The position numbers were made by a program, and so were the translations under genes. Of a DNA stretch of 64,000 nt, positions 18,658 through 27,015 are shown one piece after another (within the stretch, counting starts at the first letter, position 1; every line of letters begins with the position of its first letter). The stretch comes from CAZAZQ01 sp964489705 (GTDB taxonomy: Bacteria; Zixibacteria; MSB-5A5; GN15; FEB-12): the NCBI GenBank assembly GCA_964489705.1, contig CAZAZQ010000008.1, positions 62,001-126,000 of the forward strand, read 5' to 3'. The notes under the pieces are model-generated. The model was not told where the DNA came from, ran no database searches, and saw only the letters and a program-made list of their open reading frames with translations.

Positions 18658-18756
18658 GAAAATAGCTTTTTATTTGTAAGAGGAAAAATGAGCCCGAAAG
18701 GGAAAATCGATTGGGAAAACCTATTGCAGCTTGCCTTGTATAATCAAAGAACAACC

Positions 18757-18785
18757 TTGACGGCAGCACTGATTTTGGATATACT
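18757..18785 (+). promoter_or_regulatory. Sigma70-type promoter of the DUF1573 pair
   Basis: TTGACG (18757-18762), 17 bases, TATACT (18780-18785), 52 bases upstream of the first DUF1573 ATG. Confidence 0.65.
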
Positions 18786-18837
18786 GGAGTTTACTGGTTA
18801 AAACGGACGACCGAAGGATTTTGAAAGAAATAACGTT

Positions 18838-19557
18838 ATGAGACACATACTTCTGATTCTCGGATGCTGGTTGTTGTTGTCAACGGCGGTGTTTTCCCAG
18901 CCCCGTCTGGAGGTTCCGAATGCCACCTTTGAGTTCGGATATGCCCCCAAAAACTCCACTCTTATCCATCAATTCTGGTTCAAATCGACCGGCACCGATA
19001 CGGTCGTGATTGACGAAATAAAAACCGGCTGTTCCTGTGCCGTGATGCCATTGAAGACGAAACGGCTGGCGCCGGGCGACAGTATGTTGGTGACCATCTA
19101 CTGGAAAACCCAAAAGTCGCGAGGGAAAATATATCGTTTCCCGCGGATTTTTACCAACGCCGGACCCGATGCAGTGCGGCTGTATCTTTCCACCTGGGTG
19201 CCGATTTATCCCGATTCCTTGCGGCCCGTGACGGCAAATCCCTACAAGTTCATTTTCGGAAAGACTCCGCAGTTGGATGTCGACAGCCTTGGTCTTACCT
19301 TGACCAACCATTCCAACCGTACGTTGGCGGTGAAAATGGTGAACAAGATTGGGGAAGAATACGAGTTTGTTCTTCCCGATACGGTATATCCCAACAGCTC
19401 AAGCAGCGGCTACGTGAAACTAAAGCCAGAGTTTGTCGACTCGGAGTTTGAGGGGAATTTTACCATTGAGTTTTCCGATCCGGATAATATGCGCATAACT
19501 TTTCCGGTGGTGCGGAAGTTTTATGGGATAGAGAAGAGGGAAGAGAAAAGTAAATAA
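18838..19557 (+). CDS. Secreted DUF1573 protein, cysteine form
   Basis: 239 residues with a signal peptide (about 1-21). A DUF1573 domain follows (LEVPNATFEFGYAPKNST, FWFKSTGTDTVVIDEIKTGCSCAV, RLAPGDSMLVTIYW). DUF1573 is an Ig-like periplasmic or surface domain with a conserved cysteine motif, here GCSC (Cys65 and Cys67). A second beta-rich domain occupies residues 135-230. It lies 57 bases upstream of a paralogue whose matching motif begins with an in-frame UGA. The function of the family is unknown, and the paired cysteines suggest a redox or metal-binding role. Confidence 0.85.
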   Translation: MRHILLILGCWLLLSTAVFSQPRLEVPNATFEFGYAPKNSTLIHQFWFKSTGTDTVVIDEIKTGCSCAVMPLKTKRLAPGDSMLVTIYWKTQKSRGKIYRFPRIFTNAGPDAVRLYLSTWVPIYPDSLRPVTANPYKFIFGKTPQLDVDSLGLTLTNHSNRTLAVKMVNKIGEEYEFVLPDTVYPNSSSSGYVKLKPEFVDSEFEGNFTIEFSDPDNMRITFPVVRKFYGIEKREEKSK

Positions 19558-19614
19558 ATATAAGGCGAGTGTAATACAGGTAATAGCGTAAGAGGAAAGG
19601 ATAGTGATTGGCGT

Positions 19615-20370
19615 ATGAAGAGAACGGTATTATTTCTTGTTGCAGTGCTGGTCTTTCTGGGTACGACTTCGGTTTTCGGCGCTCCGAGACTGACTATCCC
19701 GGAATCTATCTTTGACTTCGGGATTGTTCCGCAGAACTCATCCATCAGCCATGTCTTTTGGTTGCATTCCACCGGTGATGATACGCTCAGAATTATCAAC
19801 GTAAAGCCTGGGTGAGGCTGTACAAAAGCACCGTTGGAGAAAAAGGTGCTTGCTGTCGGTGACAGCACAAAGCTCGAGATTATTTTCCATACCAAGCGGT
19901 ATAAAGGAAGAATTACCAAGCGGCCGAAAATTCAGACCAATGAAGGTCCGCCCGATAAGCATGTCCAGATTGTCAGTCAGGTGACCGATCGTCCGGATTC
20001 GACCTATCCGGTGGTCATTCAGCCGTACAAGCTGGATTTGTCCCAGTTCGGCGAAAAGATGGTAAAAGAGAAGAAGTTTATCATCAACAACGTCTCGGAC
20101 CAGGATGTAAAAATCGAGGTGATTTGCTCGGCTGATGACTACTTCAAAGTTGAGCTTCCCGGTAAGATAAAAGCCGGTAAAGGCGGCAAAGCCAAGCTGA
20201 AACTGAAAAAGGAAAGTATTGACGATTCTTTCGAAAAGTCGTTTACCTTTGAAGCGACTACCGTTGAGGACGGAAAAGTCACGCGGTTTACGGTTCCGGT
20301 CAAGCGTACCATCAACGTTCCCGGTACCGAGCCGAAGGCAAAGACACCTCCCGAGAAAAAGGGGCATTAA
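19615..20370 (+). CDS. Secreted DUF1573 protein with in-frame UGA, probable selenoprotein
   Basis: Read through the TGA at 19813-19815, this is one 251-residue frame. It has a signal peptide (1-22) and a DUF1573 domain (LTIPESIFDFGIVPQNSS, FWLHSTGDDTLRIINVKPG, then UGA, then GCTKAPLEKKVLAVGDS). The UGA falls on residue 67, aligned with Cys65 of the upstream paralogue, and the following Cys69 aligns with its Cys67. The usual family motif is CGCT, so the product would contain U-G-C-T. The frame, spacing and domain continue undisturbed on both sides. A hairpin with a SECIS-like geometry starts 10 bases after the UGA. Only the RNA structure and homology support selenocysteine; no sel genes are in the window. 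The alternative is a nonsense mutation. Confidence 0.8.
19826..19851 (+). promoter_or_regulatory. Candidate bacterial SECIS hairpin
   Basis: AAGCACC (19826-19832) pairs with GGTGCTT (19845-19851). Two more A-U pairs are possible across a G/A mismatch, leaving the apical loop GGAGAA (19836-19841), which begins with GG as bacterial SECIS loops do. The loop lies about 20 bases after the UGA, within the usual range. Confidence 0.6.
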
Positions 20371-20395
20371 GGGCAGATAAAAGTTGGGCATGAAA

Positions 20396-20430
20396 AGAGG
20401 AGCCGCCGAAAGCGGCTCCTCTTTATTTTT
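20396..20430 (+). terminator. Rho-independent terminator after the DUF1573 pair
   Basis: AGAGGAGCCGC (20396-20406) pairs perfectly with GCGGCTCCTCT (20412-20422) around a CGAAA loop, then TTATTTTT. It lies between convergent genes. Confidence 0.9.
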
Positions 20431-20491
20431 GGCTATGATGTGTTCCTTCGCTTTTTCTACGGGACGGGGAAAAGCCGAGAAGATAGTCGCT

Positions 20492-21931
20492 CTATTCGTC
20501 GGTTTCCGCAGGCAGTATCCCCGTGTTGATGACATCCTGCCATGCCGGGTCGTACACTTCACCGTACACGTTCGAGTGGACGAGCCGGTAATCATGGGTG
20601 CCGTTTTTATCCTCAAAGACGAAGACTTTCCCTTCCTTGACAGCGCGGTAGTACCAGATTTGGTACGGATTGCCGACTTTCGGGGTCTGGACATCGTCGA
20701 TTTCATCCCAGGGTCCGTAAGTCATGTATATCCGTCCCCGGTCGGTCGCCCAGCCGTTGGTTTTGGCTTCGTTTGTGGAGAAGAAACGATTGCAATACTC
20801 CAAGCGCTTGACCATTTCGTATCGTTTTTCGTTGACGGCGGTGGCGGGATTTTCGTCGTGTTCTTCCCAGAACTGCTTGAGGAAGTTAATCTTTCCTTCT
20901 TTTGAGAGCCGTTTGAGGGTGTTTTGTTCCTCCGGCGTCAGAAGGTAATGCACCAAATGCAACTTCTCTTCCAGTCGCAGGGTATCGTACGAGTCAAAGC
21001 CGCCGGGACGGGTGAGGGCTTGCATCACTTCTTTGCGGGGCAGGATGGTCATTTGCAGGGAGGCGGTATCCGCCGTCTTGGTCGAACCGTCTTTGGCGAT
21101 GACTTCCAATCGGTACCGTCCGGCAGGCCAGAGGGTAATATCATACACCTTGACAAAGACCGCCGTGCTCCCGGGCTTGGTGACCGTTCGCGTGTCGGAA
21201 AATTGGAGAGTGCCGTCATTCTCTCGGTAGGCGGTGAATAAGAGAGAGTACTTGGATTTTTTCCCTTCTCGGTAAGCGAGGTTATAAACTTCACCATAGA
21301 GATAGCATTTCTTATCCTCCTTGCTCCAGACGGCAAGAGGGTTGGGGATGATTTGGTAGCCGTTTTTGATCAGTTGGGCGTTTCGATATACCGGGTCGTC
21401 CCCGACGTAGTCGATGGCATACGCAAGCGACAATCCGCCGATGTGGATTCGGTCGGTTACGAGAGGATCGACGGTGAACGGCTCAAACGATACTTCCCCT
21501 TTCCGTTTGCTGAAAGCGTCAACCACGGTCACGTGAGCGGTATAGGTCCCCGGCTTGACGAGGAGGGTGATGCGGTTGAAGACGCGAAGTCCTTTTCTGC
21601 CGATGTCGTTTTTGTTGTCGACTTGGACGGGGAAAAGAATGGAGTTGGAGTCGACGGGAGCGCCGCTCGTGTCGAAAAGGTTGACCTGGGCGACAAGAAA
21701 GGCGTACCAACGGGTATCGGAAGAGTCGAGCGGTTGGAAGCGAAGCTCGTGGCGATTGAGGGAAAAGGGAAACTCGACCAGGACAACGGAATCGTAGTCG
21801 GGATTGGGGTAGGTACTCTTGCCGACGTAAAGGGTAAGAGTGGAGTCGAGGGATTGGGTATACCCTGCCGTCCCACCGAAAATACAGCCGGTGAGGAGCG
21901 CCATGATTGCTATAAGTCGTCGGATAGACAT
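20492..21931 (-). CDS. GWxTD domain-containing secreted protein (1)
   Basis: 479 residues with a signal peptide. The C-terminal GWxTD domain is recognised by NGWATDRGRIYMTYGPWDEID, the following PYQIWYYRAVKEGKVFVFED and DYRLVHSNVYGEVYDPAWQ. The N-terminal two-thirds is beta-sandwich-like, with strands such as KYSLLFTAYRENDGTLQ. GWxTD domains are widespread in FCB and Acidobacteria-type genomes and have no established function. It is the second gene of a pair; its ATG has GGAAG and lies 13 bases after the stop of the first GWxTD gene. Confidence 0.85.
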   Translation of the reverse strand: MSIRRLIAIMALLTGCIFGGTAGYTQSLDSTLTLYVGKSTYPNPDYDSVVLVEFPFSLNRHELRFQPLDSSDTRWYAFLVAQVNLFDTSGAPVDSNSILFPVQVDNKNDIGRKGLRVFNRITLLVKPGTYTAHVTVVDAFSKRKGEVSFEPFTVDPLVTDRIHIGGLSLAYAIDYVGDDPVYRNAQLIKNGYQIIPNPLAVWSKEDKKCYLYGEVYNLAYREGKKSKYSLLFTAYRENDGTLQFSDTRTVTKPGSTAVFVKVYDITLWPAGRYRLEVIAKDGSTKTADTASLQMTILPRKEVMQALTRPGGFDSYDTLRLEEKLHLVHYLLTPEEQNTLKRLSKEGKINFLKQFWEEHDENPATAVNEKRYEMVKRLEYCNRFFSTNEAKTNGWATDRGRIYMTYGPWDEIDDVQTPKVGNPYQIWYYRAVKEGKVFVFEDKNGTHDYRLVHSNVYGEVYDPAWQDVINTGILPAETDE

Positions 21932-21944
21932 ACCTTCTCTTCCT

Positions 21945-23279
21945 TTAATATCCGGGTCGTTGGTTCAGCCCGTCGTACGGGTACACCAGCCGATAATCGC
22001 CGTCGTTGAATTCATCGACGAACGTAAACTTCCGATAGGGACCGTGACTGTAGTAGTGCCACTGCTGGTACGGTCTGCCAAAGTCGCTCAGGGGAAAATC
22101 ATCGATGCGATCCGGCTCGCCGTATTGAATAAATATCCGCCCCCGGTCGGTGCGCCAACCTTCTTTGCCCATGACCGAGAACTGTTCGTTGGCAATGGAA
22201 ATCCGCCGGTAGAATTCCCGTTTGAGTTCGTTTTCAGCCGTACCGGGAGTGGGGTCGTGTTTGCGCCAGAAGTCGTTGAACGCCTTGAGGCGCTCTTCGT
22301 GGGAGGTGATTTTTTTCAGTTCTTTGATGTCGTCTTTGTCGGCAATGTATGACAACTGTTCCACGGCGGCTTTATAGTCGTATTGCAGCATCGCTTCCGC
22401 CGTCCACCGGATGGAGAAACTCGTCTTTTTCTGGTCTATCTCTTTGTTGCGTCGTCCCTTCAGGACAACTTCCAAGTCGTACTTCCCCGGCATGAAGCTT
22501 TTGAGGGAAATCTGCCTCAGTTGACGGGTGACCGGTGCGGTCAATTGCGCCGTCGCGGAGTCCCGGTATACCATTTTGCCGCTCTTGTTCCGGAGGATGG
22601 TCTCGACCCGAATTTTGTCCATGTTTTTGGAGCCGCGGTAAATCTCTTGATAGTAGAGCAAATTGCCGTTACTGTCTCCGCCGTAGCTTCGAGTCACCGA
22701 CGGGACGATAGTCAAATTCCCTTTGGTGAAATCCTCGGCGCCTTCCTGTTTTTGCGTGGCGTACTGCGCCAGTTCGATATCCGACAAACGCGGTAGTTTC
22801 CCGCCGTAGGGTTCCAACTTCACTTTGAGTTGTCGATTGACGACTGATTTGGCGTTCTTATCGCGGAGGGTGAAATCGATGGTGTATTTGCCCGGTTCCA
22901 GCTCGAAATTGACCTGCTTGGTGCGGTAAATCGTATGGGCGGTGGCTTGTTGTTCGTTTTTAGCGGTTATTTTCCCTTCTTTGGAGAAGGAGGCGAACAG
23001 CTTCCCTTTCTTGTTTTTGGCGGTGACGGAAATTTCATAGTGTGCCTGAAGGAGGTTGCTGACCTTTTGGAACTGGAGAACATTGTTTGAAATCTGGTAA
23101 TACAGCTCCAGCCGCAGCAGGTGGGTGCTGTCTGAAGAAAAGACGGCATAGTCGACCGGCAGCTTATCGGGTGTCCGAGTCCGCTTTGCCGGGTATTGTC
23201 CGAACACCGGCGGGGGCATAGCCGCTCCGCCTATGATGAAGCAGAGAACAAGTATGAGAGCTGTTTTTTTTATCATCAT
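21945..23279 (-). CDS. GWxTD domain-containing secreted protein (2)
   Basis: 444 residues with a signal peptide (about 1-27). It has the same architecture as its downstream paralogue: a beta-rich N-terminal region, then a helical segment (KFNDF-type, about residues 330-365) and the GWxTD domain (GWRTDRGRIFIQYGEPDRID, PYQQWHYYSHGPYRKFTFVD, DGDYRLVYPYDGL). First gene of the two-gene operon. The pair diverged strongly outside the C-terminal domain, suggesting an old duplication and distinct roles. Confidence 0.85.
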   Translation of the reverse strand: MMIKKTALILVLCFIIGGAAMPPPVFGQYPAKRTRTPDKLPVDYAVFSSDSTHLLRLELYYQISNNVLQFQKVSNLLQAHYEISVTAKNKKGKLFASFSKEGKITAKNEQQATAHTIYRTKQVNFELEPGKYTIDFTLRDKNAKSVVNRQLKVKLEPYGGKLPRLSDIELAQYATQKQEGAEDFTKGNLTIVPSVTRSYGGDSNGNLLYYQEIYRGSKNMDKIRVETILRNKSGKMVYRDSATAQLTAPVTRQLRQISLKSFMPGKYDLEVVLKGRRNKEIDQKKTSFSIRWTAEAMLQYDYKAAVEQLSYIADKDDIKELKKITSHEERLKAFNDFWRKHDPTPGTAENELKREFYRRISIANEQFSVMGKEGWRTDRGRIFIQYGEPDRIDDFPLSDFGRPYQQWHYYSHGPYRKFTFVDEFNDGDYRLVYPYDGLNQRPGY

Positions 23280-23580
23280 ATCCGTACCTTAAACATTATC
23301 GGACAATCCTTAGTTTCAATGTATGGACGGATTTCCCCCTCCGCAATAGCAAAAAAATTTGAGTCGGCGATAGATAATACGGCTGAAGAAAAAGCCGGAT
23401 GTTGAGCGATAACGTCTTGCTCGGAAGATGAACGTGGCAGAGCAGCGAGGAACATGAAATCAGGTGGGATAAAAAGAGTGTTCTCGAGGGAGCAAGACGG
23501 GACTTTTCTTACGGGGTCGGATATTTCAGAGGAATACAATTTCGCAATGAGTTAAACAGACTTTTTCCCTCATTTAATTG
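23280..23580. other. Intergenic region between divergent genes
   Basis: No gene is supported. It separates the GWxTD operon from the small CxxC protein and ends in the promoter of the latter. Confidence 0.5.
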
Positions 23581-23609
23581 TTGACAAGCCGGTTAAAAAA
23601 TGTCATAAT
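23581..23609 (+). promoter_or_regulatory. Near-consensus sigma70 promoter
   Basis: TTGACA (23581-23586), exactly 17 bases, CATAAT (23604-23609). It lies 50 bases upstream of the CxxC protein start. Confidence 0.7.
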
Positions 23610-23659
23610 AGATACAAGAATGGGATAATCAGAACAATCACTTGTCCGTGAGGTAAATC

Positions 23660-24145
23660 ATGAGAAAGAAGACAATACTGTGGCTCGGGGTATTGCTCTG
23701 TGCGGGAATAGGGATGCTCATGGCAGCGGAAACACCATGGTTCGATGCGCAAAATTGCGATTTCTGCCGGCACCTCCTGACCGATCCGCATTTGATGCAA
23801 AATATGACCTGGGAAACTCACGACCTTTCCAACGGCGTTCTCATTCTCACCGCCGTCAAACCGGAGTTTAGGGAGTCATACGAGAAAGCCAAAAAGGAAA
23901 TGGCTGAACTGGAAAAAGGGCTGGCAAGCGGGAAAATCAATGTAAAAGACTTGAAGCTGTGCGGGCATTGTCAGTTTTACGGCATGCTCCACGCCTCCGG
24001 GGCGAAGTTCGAACACATCGAGAGCGACATCGCCGACATTGAGCTGATTACTTCCGATAACCCCGACATTCTCAAGCTCATCAAAGAGTATGGGGAAAGG
24101 AATCGGAAGGAGTTGGCGGCAATGGAAAAGAAAGAGAAAAAGTAA
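23660..24145 (+). CDS. Small periplasmic protein with two CxxC motifs
   Basis: 161 residues with a signal peptide ending near AAETPW. The mature protein has NCDFCRHLLTDPHL and, 70 residues later, LKLCGHCQFYGML, giving two CxxC pairs as in metal-binding or disulfide-active proteins. A charged helix lies between them and the C-terminus is lysine-rich. I do not recognise the family. The ATG has a GAGG site and the gene has its own near-consensus promoter. It could bind a metal or take part in thiol exchange, possibly linked to the redox-type DUF1573 proteins nearby, but that link is speculation. Confidence 0.75.
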   Translation: MRKKTILWLGVLLCAGIGMLMAAETPWFDAQNCDFCRHLLTDPHLMQNMTWETHDLSNGVLILTAVKPEFRESYEKAKKEMAELEKGLASGKINVKDLKLCGHCQFYGMLHASGAKFEHIESDIADIELITSDNPDILKLIKEYGERNRKELAAMEKKEKK

Positions 24146-24322
24146 CTCCTTGGGGTGATTTTCTCCGCCGCCGGAGGAGAGTGGTTTTTAGGAGCAAGAG
24201 GGTATTGACATCAGCGAAGAGAATTCAAATCAAGGGGATTCCTTTCATGTGGTGAGAAAGTATTATTTTTGCCGCGTGCGGAGAGTTCTTCCCCAGCCGT
24301 CGTGTCGGGTGACAAAAGAGTC
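24146..24322. other. Intergenic upstream of the thiamin operon
   Basis: I see nothing definite. A TTGACA at 24206 lacks a good -10 box. Confidence 0.4.
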
Positions 24323-24351
24323 TTGCTCTTTTTCGCAGGATTGAGTATTAT
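24323..24351 (+). promoter_or_regulatory. Promoter of the thiamin-uptake operon
   Basis: TTGCTC (24323-24328), 17 bases, TATTAT (24346-24351). Transcription would begin about 15 bases before the TPP riboswitch. Confidence 0.6.
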
Positions 24352-24373
24352 TATGAGGTAAGAAGATAAACAG

Positions 24374-24457
24374 TTCCGTTGGGGGTGGCGCAAAAACAAC
24401 GCCTGAGAATAAACCCCCATGACCTGATCCGGGTAATGCCGGCGTAGGGAAACGGAG
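24374..24457 (+). ncRNA. TPP (THI-box) riboswitch
   Basis: It shows the conserved THI-box elements in order: GGGGGTGGCG, GCCTGAGA, ACCC, ACCTGATCCGGGTAATGCC and GGCGTAGGGA. The closing P1 stem is TCCGTT (24375-24380) with AACGGA (24451-24456). It lies about 100 bases upstream of the TonB receptor start. No terminator hairpin with a T-run follows. Instead AACCTTGC (24513-24520) or AACCT (24529-24533) can pair with the Shine-Dalgarno region GCGAGGTT (24545-24552). Control is therefore probably at translation. Confidence 0.95.
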
Positions 24458-24558
24458 ATGTTTGCAGCATCCCCTGTGCCTGTTTTCGGGCACTCCTACC
24501 AATTCAGGACGGAACCTTGCAAAACGTTAACCTGTTTCTTTGATGCGAGGTTACTGTC

Positions 24559-27009
24559 ATGAAACATGTTCACATTATTTTAGCGGTTGTGCTGGTGTGC
24601 GCCTCCGTGGCGGGGAGCACCGAGCTGACGGGGGTGGTCGTTAATCCCCAGGGCGAGCCGCTGGCAGGTGTTTCCGTCGTGACCAACGTCGCAGGGGTCG
24701 GCACGACGACGCAAGACGCCGGGGACTTTCGGCTCGTTTGCACGGATACCGTCAAATGGGTGACCTTTTCCTCGGTGGGCTACCACTCGCGGCAGTTTTC
24801 GTTAGGGACTCTACCCGATACGGTGGTGCTCGAGCCGTTGTACTACCGGACAGACAGGATTTTGGTCACTGCCGACCGGGCGGAGTCCGGGGTTACGCCC
24901 ATTGCTTTCGACAATGTCTCGCAGGAAGAAATCAAGCGGGATTATCTGGTCGGAGAGTTTCCTCTCCTGCTGAAAACGACCCCCAACCTCTACACCTACT
25001 CCGATGCCGGGTCGGTATTGGGATACTCGTCGGTAAAAATCCGCGGCTTCGACGACAAGCGGGTTGCCACCTATATCAACGGCGTGCCCTTGAACGACCC
25101 GGAAGAGCAAGCCACGTACTTTGTCGACCTGCCCGATTTTGCGGCGAACATCACCGACATCCAAGTGCAGCGCGGGGTCGGTAATTCTCTTTATGGTGAC
25201 GCTTCATTCGGCGGGGTATTGAATATCGTGACGAAGGATGTAATTCAACCGCGCCGAACGGTGCTGACCGCCGGATACGGCGGCTATACCGCCGACGGCA
25301 AGAACGTCAGCGATATTTACAAACAAAGTGTGGAGTACTCGTCCGGCTTGATAGAAGGACGGTGGCATTTTACCGGCAGATTCTCCAAACAGAAAACCGG
25401 CGGCTATCGTCATGACAGTTGGTACCACGGCTGGGCGTACTATTTTTCCATCGCCCGCTTGACGCCGCGGATGACGACGGAGTTGTACCTGTACGGCGGC
25501 CCGATGCGGATGCACTTAGCCTATTACGGCATCAGCCGGGAAGATATCGCCCGTGACCGTCGTTGGAATCCCCTGACGTACCCCAACGCCACCGATAATT
25601 TCAATCAGCCTCATTACCAGCTTCATAATACCTATCGCCTGAATGAAAACATGATGCTTTCCAACACCCTGTACTATATCCGCGGGAAAGGGTATTACGA
25701 GCAGTACAAAAAAGACCGCAGCTATGTCGAGTATAACCTGACTAACTATTCCGACAGCGCCAGCGGCGACTTGGTACGGCAGAAATGGGTGACCAAAAAT
25801 CAGGTCGGATGGAATCCGCACTTGACCGTGGAGCATTCCAAAGGCCGCTTTGTGGTCGGCGGGTCGTTTTATACGTTCAGCTCTCACCACTGGGGGCAGG
25901 TTGTCTCGGCGGAGTTTCTCCAGGGTACGGTCGACCCGACCCACCGCTATTACACCTATTATGGGAAGAAGAAGGTCGGCTCGCTCTATGCGCAGGAGTT
26001 GTATCATCTGACGGATAAACTCAGTCTGCACACGGCGGCGCAGCTTCGATACATTCACTATAATTTCAATCAGGAAAAGATAGGGGCATTCAAAGGATAC
26101 CGGTATTCGCTCGACTGGTTGTTCTTTTCTCCTCGAATAGGCGTCAGTTACGCTGTTACTCCCAAATTGAGTCTCCATACCAACTTTGCTATCTCTTCGC
26201 GCTCGCCGACCGATGATGCCATCTATGACGCCGACGACCCGTGGCTGTTGCCCTCGCTGCAGATTAAGTCCTTGCAGCTTTCCACGGCAGGGGATGACAC
26301 CCTGGCGATTGAGTTCGGCGATCCGACGGCAAAGCCGGAGCGGGTGTATGATATCGAACTCGGCGGCGAGTATCGTGCGTCACGGTTTCGCGGCGGAGTC
26401 AATCTGTTCTGGATGGATTTCCGCAATGAAATCCTCCCGTACGGCGGTCTCAACGACAACGGCGTGCCGATTACCACCAACGCCGACCGGTCGCTTCATT
26501 CGGGTGTTGAGTTAACCGCGTCGGTACGGCTTCACCGGGATTTCGAGCTGAGCGGCAATTTCTCGTACAACTACAACCGGGTGAAAAAATTCGTCGCCGA
26601 TGTGGACGGCTTTCAGGTCGATTTCAAAGACAAGCACCTCACCGGTTATCCGGAATACTTGGGGAACCTCATTGCCGACTATACTTTCCGCGGGCTGCGT
26701 CTGACCGGCTATGCTCGCTTCATCGGAAAGCAATATATGGAGTTGTATAACATAGATTCCTTGGCTATCAGTCCGTATGCGGTCTTTTCCCTCGCCGCTT
26801 CGTGGACGCTTGCCGATTTCGCCAGTTTGGGAAATCTGGTCTTCTCGCTGCGGGTGGATAATCTCTTCGACAAGAAGTATATTTCCTCCGGCTACGGGGG
26901 GAATTTTGCTTACGAAGAGAACGGCAAGCGGGTCGTCGACGGCTGGGCGGAATATTTTCCGGCGGCGGAGCGCTCGTATTTCGGTCAGGTGAAGCTTGAG
27001 ATTTTTTAG
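24559..27009 (+). CDS. TonB-dependent outer-membrane receptor, probable thiamin transporter
   Basis: 816 residues. A signal peptide (about 1-20) precedes a carboxypeptidase-like N-terminal domain (GVVVNPQGEPLAGVSVV). The plug follows (SSVKIRGFDDKRVATYINGVPLNDPE in two overlapping parts, DIQVQRGVGNSLYGDASFGG), then a 22-strand-type barrel ending in YFGQVKLEIF. These receptors use TonB energy to import scarce nutrients. The TPP riboswitch directly upstream and the sodium symporter 6 bases downstream make thiamin or a thiamin precursor the likely substrate. This is the arrangement described for the thiamin-regulated receptor OMR1 in Bacteroidetes. The ATG has GAGG 8 bases upstream. Confidence 0.88.
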   Translation: MKHVHIILAVVLVCASVAGSTELTGVVVNPQGEPLAGVSVVTNVAGVGTTTQDAGDFRLVCTDTVKWVTFSSVGYHSRQFSLGTLPDTVVLEPLYYRTDRILVTADRAESGVTPIAFDNVSQEEIKRDYLVGEFPLLLKTTPNLYTYSDAGSVLGYSSVKIRGFDDKRVATYINGVPLNDPEEQATYFVDLPDFAANITDIQVQRGVGNSLYGDASFGGVLNIVTKDVIQPRRTVLTAGYGGYTADGKNVSDIYKQSVEYSSGLIEGRWHFTGRFSKQKTGGYRHDSWYHGWAYYFSIARLTPRMTTELYLYGGPMRMHLAYYGISREDIARDRRWNPLTYPNATDNFNQPHYQLHNTYRLNENMMLSNTLYYIRGKGYYEQYKKDRSYVEYNLTNYSDSASGDLVRQKWVTKNQVGWNPHLTVEHSKGRFVVGGSFYTFSSHHWGQVVSAEFLQGTVDPTHRYYTYYGKKKVGSLYAQELYHLTDKLSLHTAAQLRYIHYNFNQEKIGAFKGYRYSLDWLFFSPRIGVSYAVTPKLSLHTNFAISSRSPTDDAIYDADDPWLLPSLQIKSLQLSTAGDDTLAIEFGDPTAKPERVYDIELGGEYRASRFRGGVNLFWMDFRNEILPYGGLNDNGVPITTNADRSLHSGVELTASVRLHRDFELSGNFSYNYNRVKKFVADVDGFQVDFKDKHLTGYPEYLGNLIADYTFRGLRLTGYARFIGKQYMELYNIDSLAISPYAVFSLAASWTLADFASLGNLVFSLRVDNLFDKKYISSGYGGNFAYEENGKRVVDGWAEYFPAAERSYFGQVKLEIF

Positions 27010-27015
27010 TTTGGC

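Noticed and set aside
19615..19815. A separate 66-residue gene ending at the TGA, with a second gene starting at 19834
   Set aside because: Both parts are in the same frame, form one DUF1573 domain that aligns with the upstream paralogue, and 19834 is an internal codon with no ribosome-binding site.
19813..19815. UGA read as an amino acid in general (alternative genetic code)
   Set aside because: Many intact genes here end in TGA, for example those ending at 9090, 11536 and 17351.
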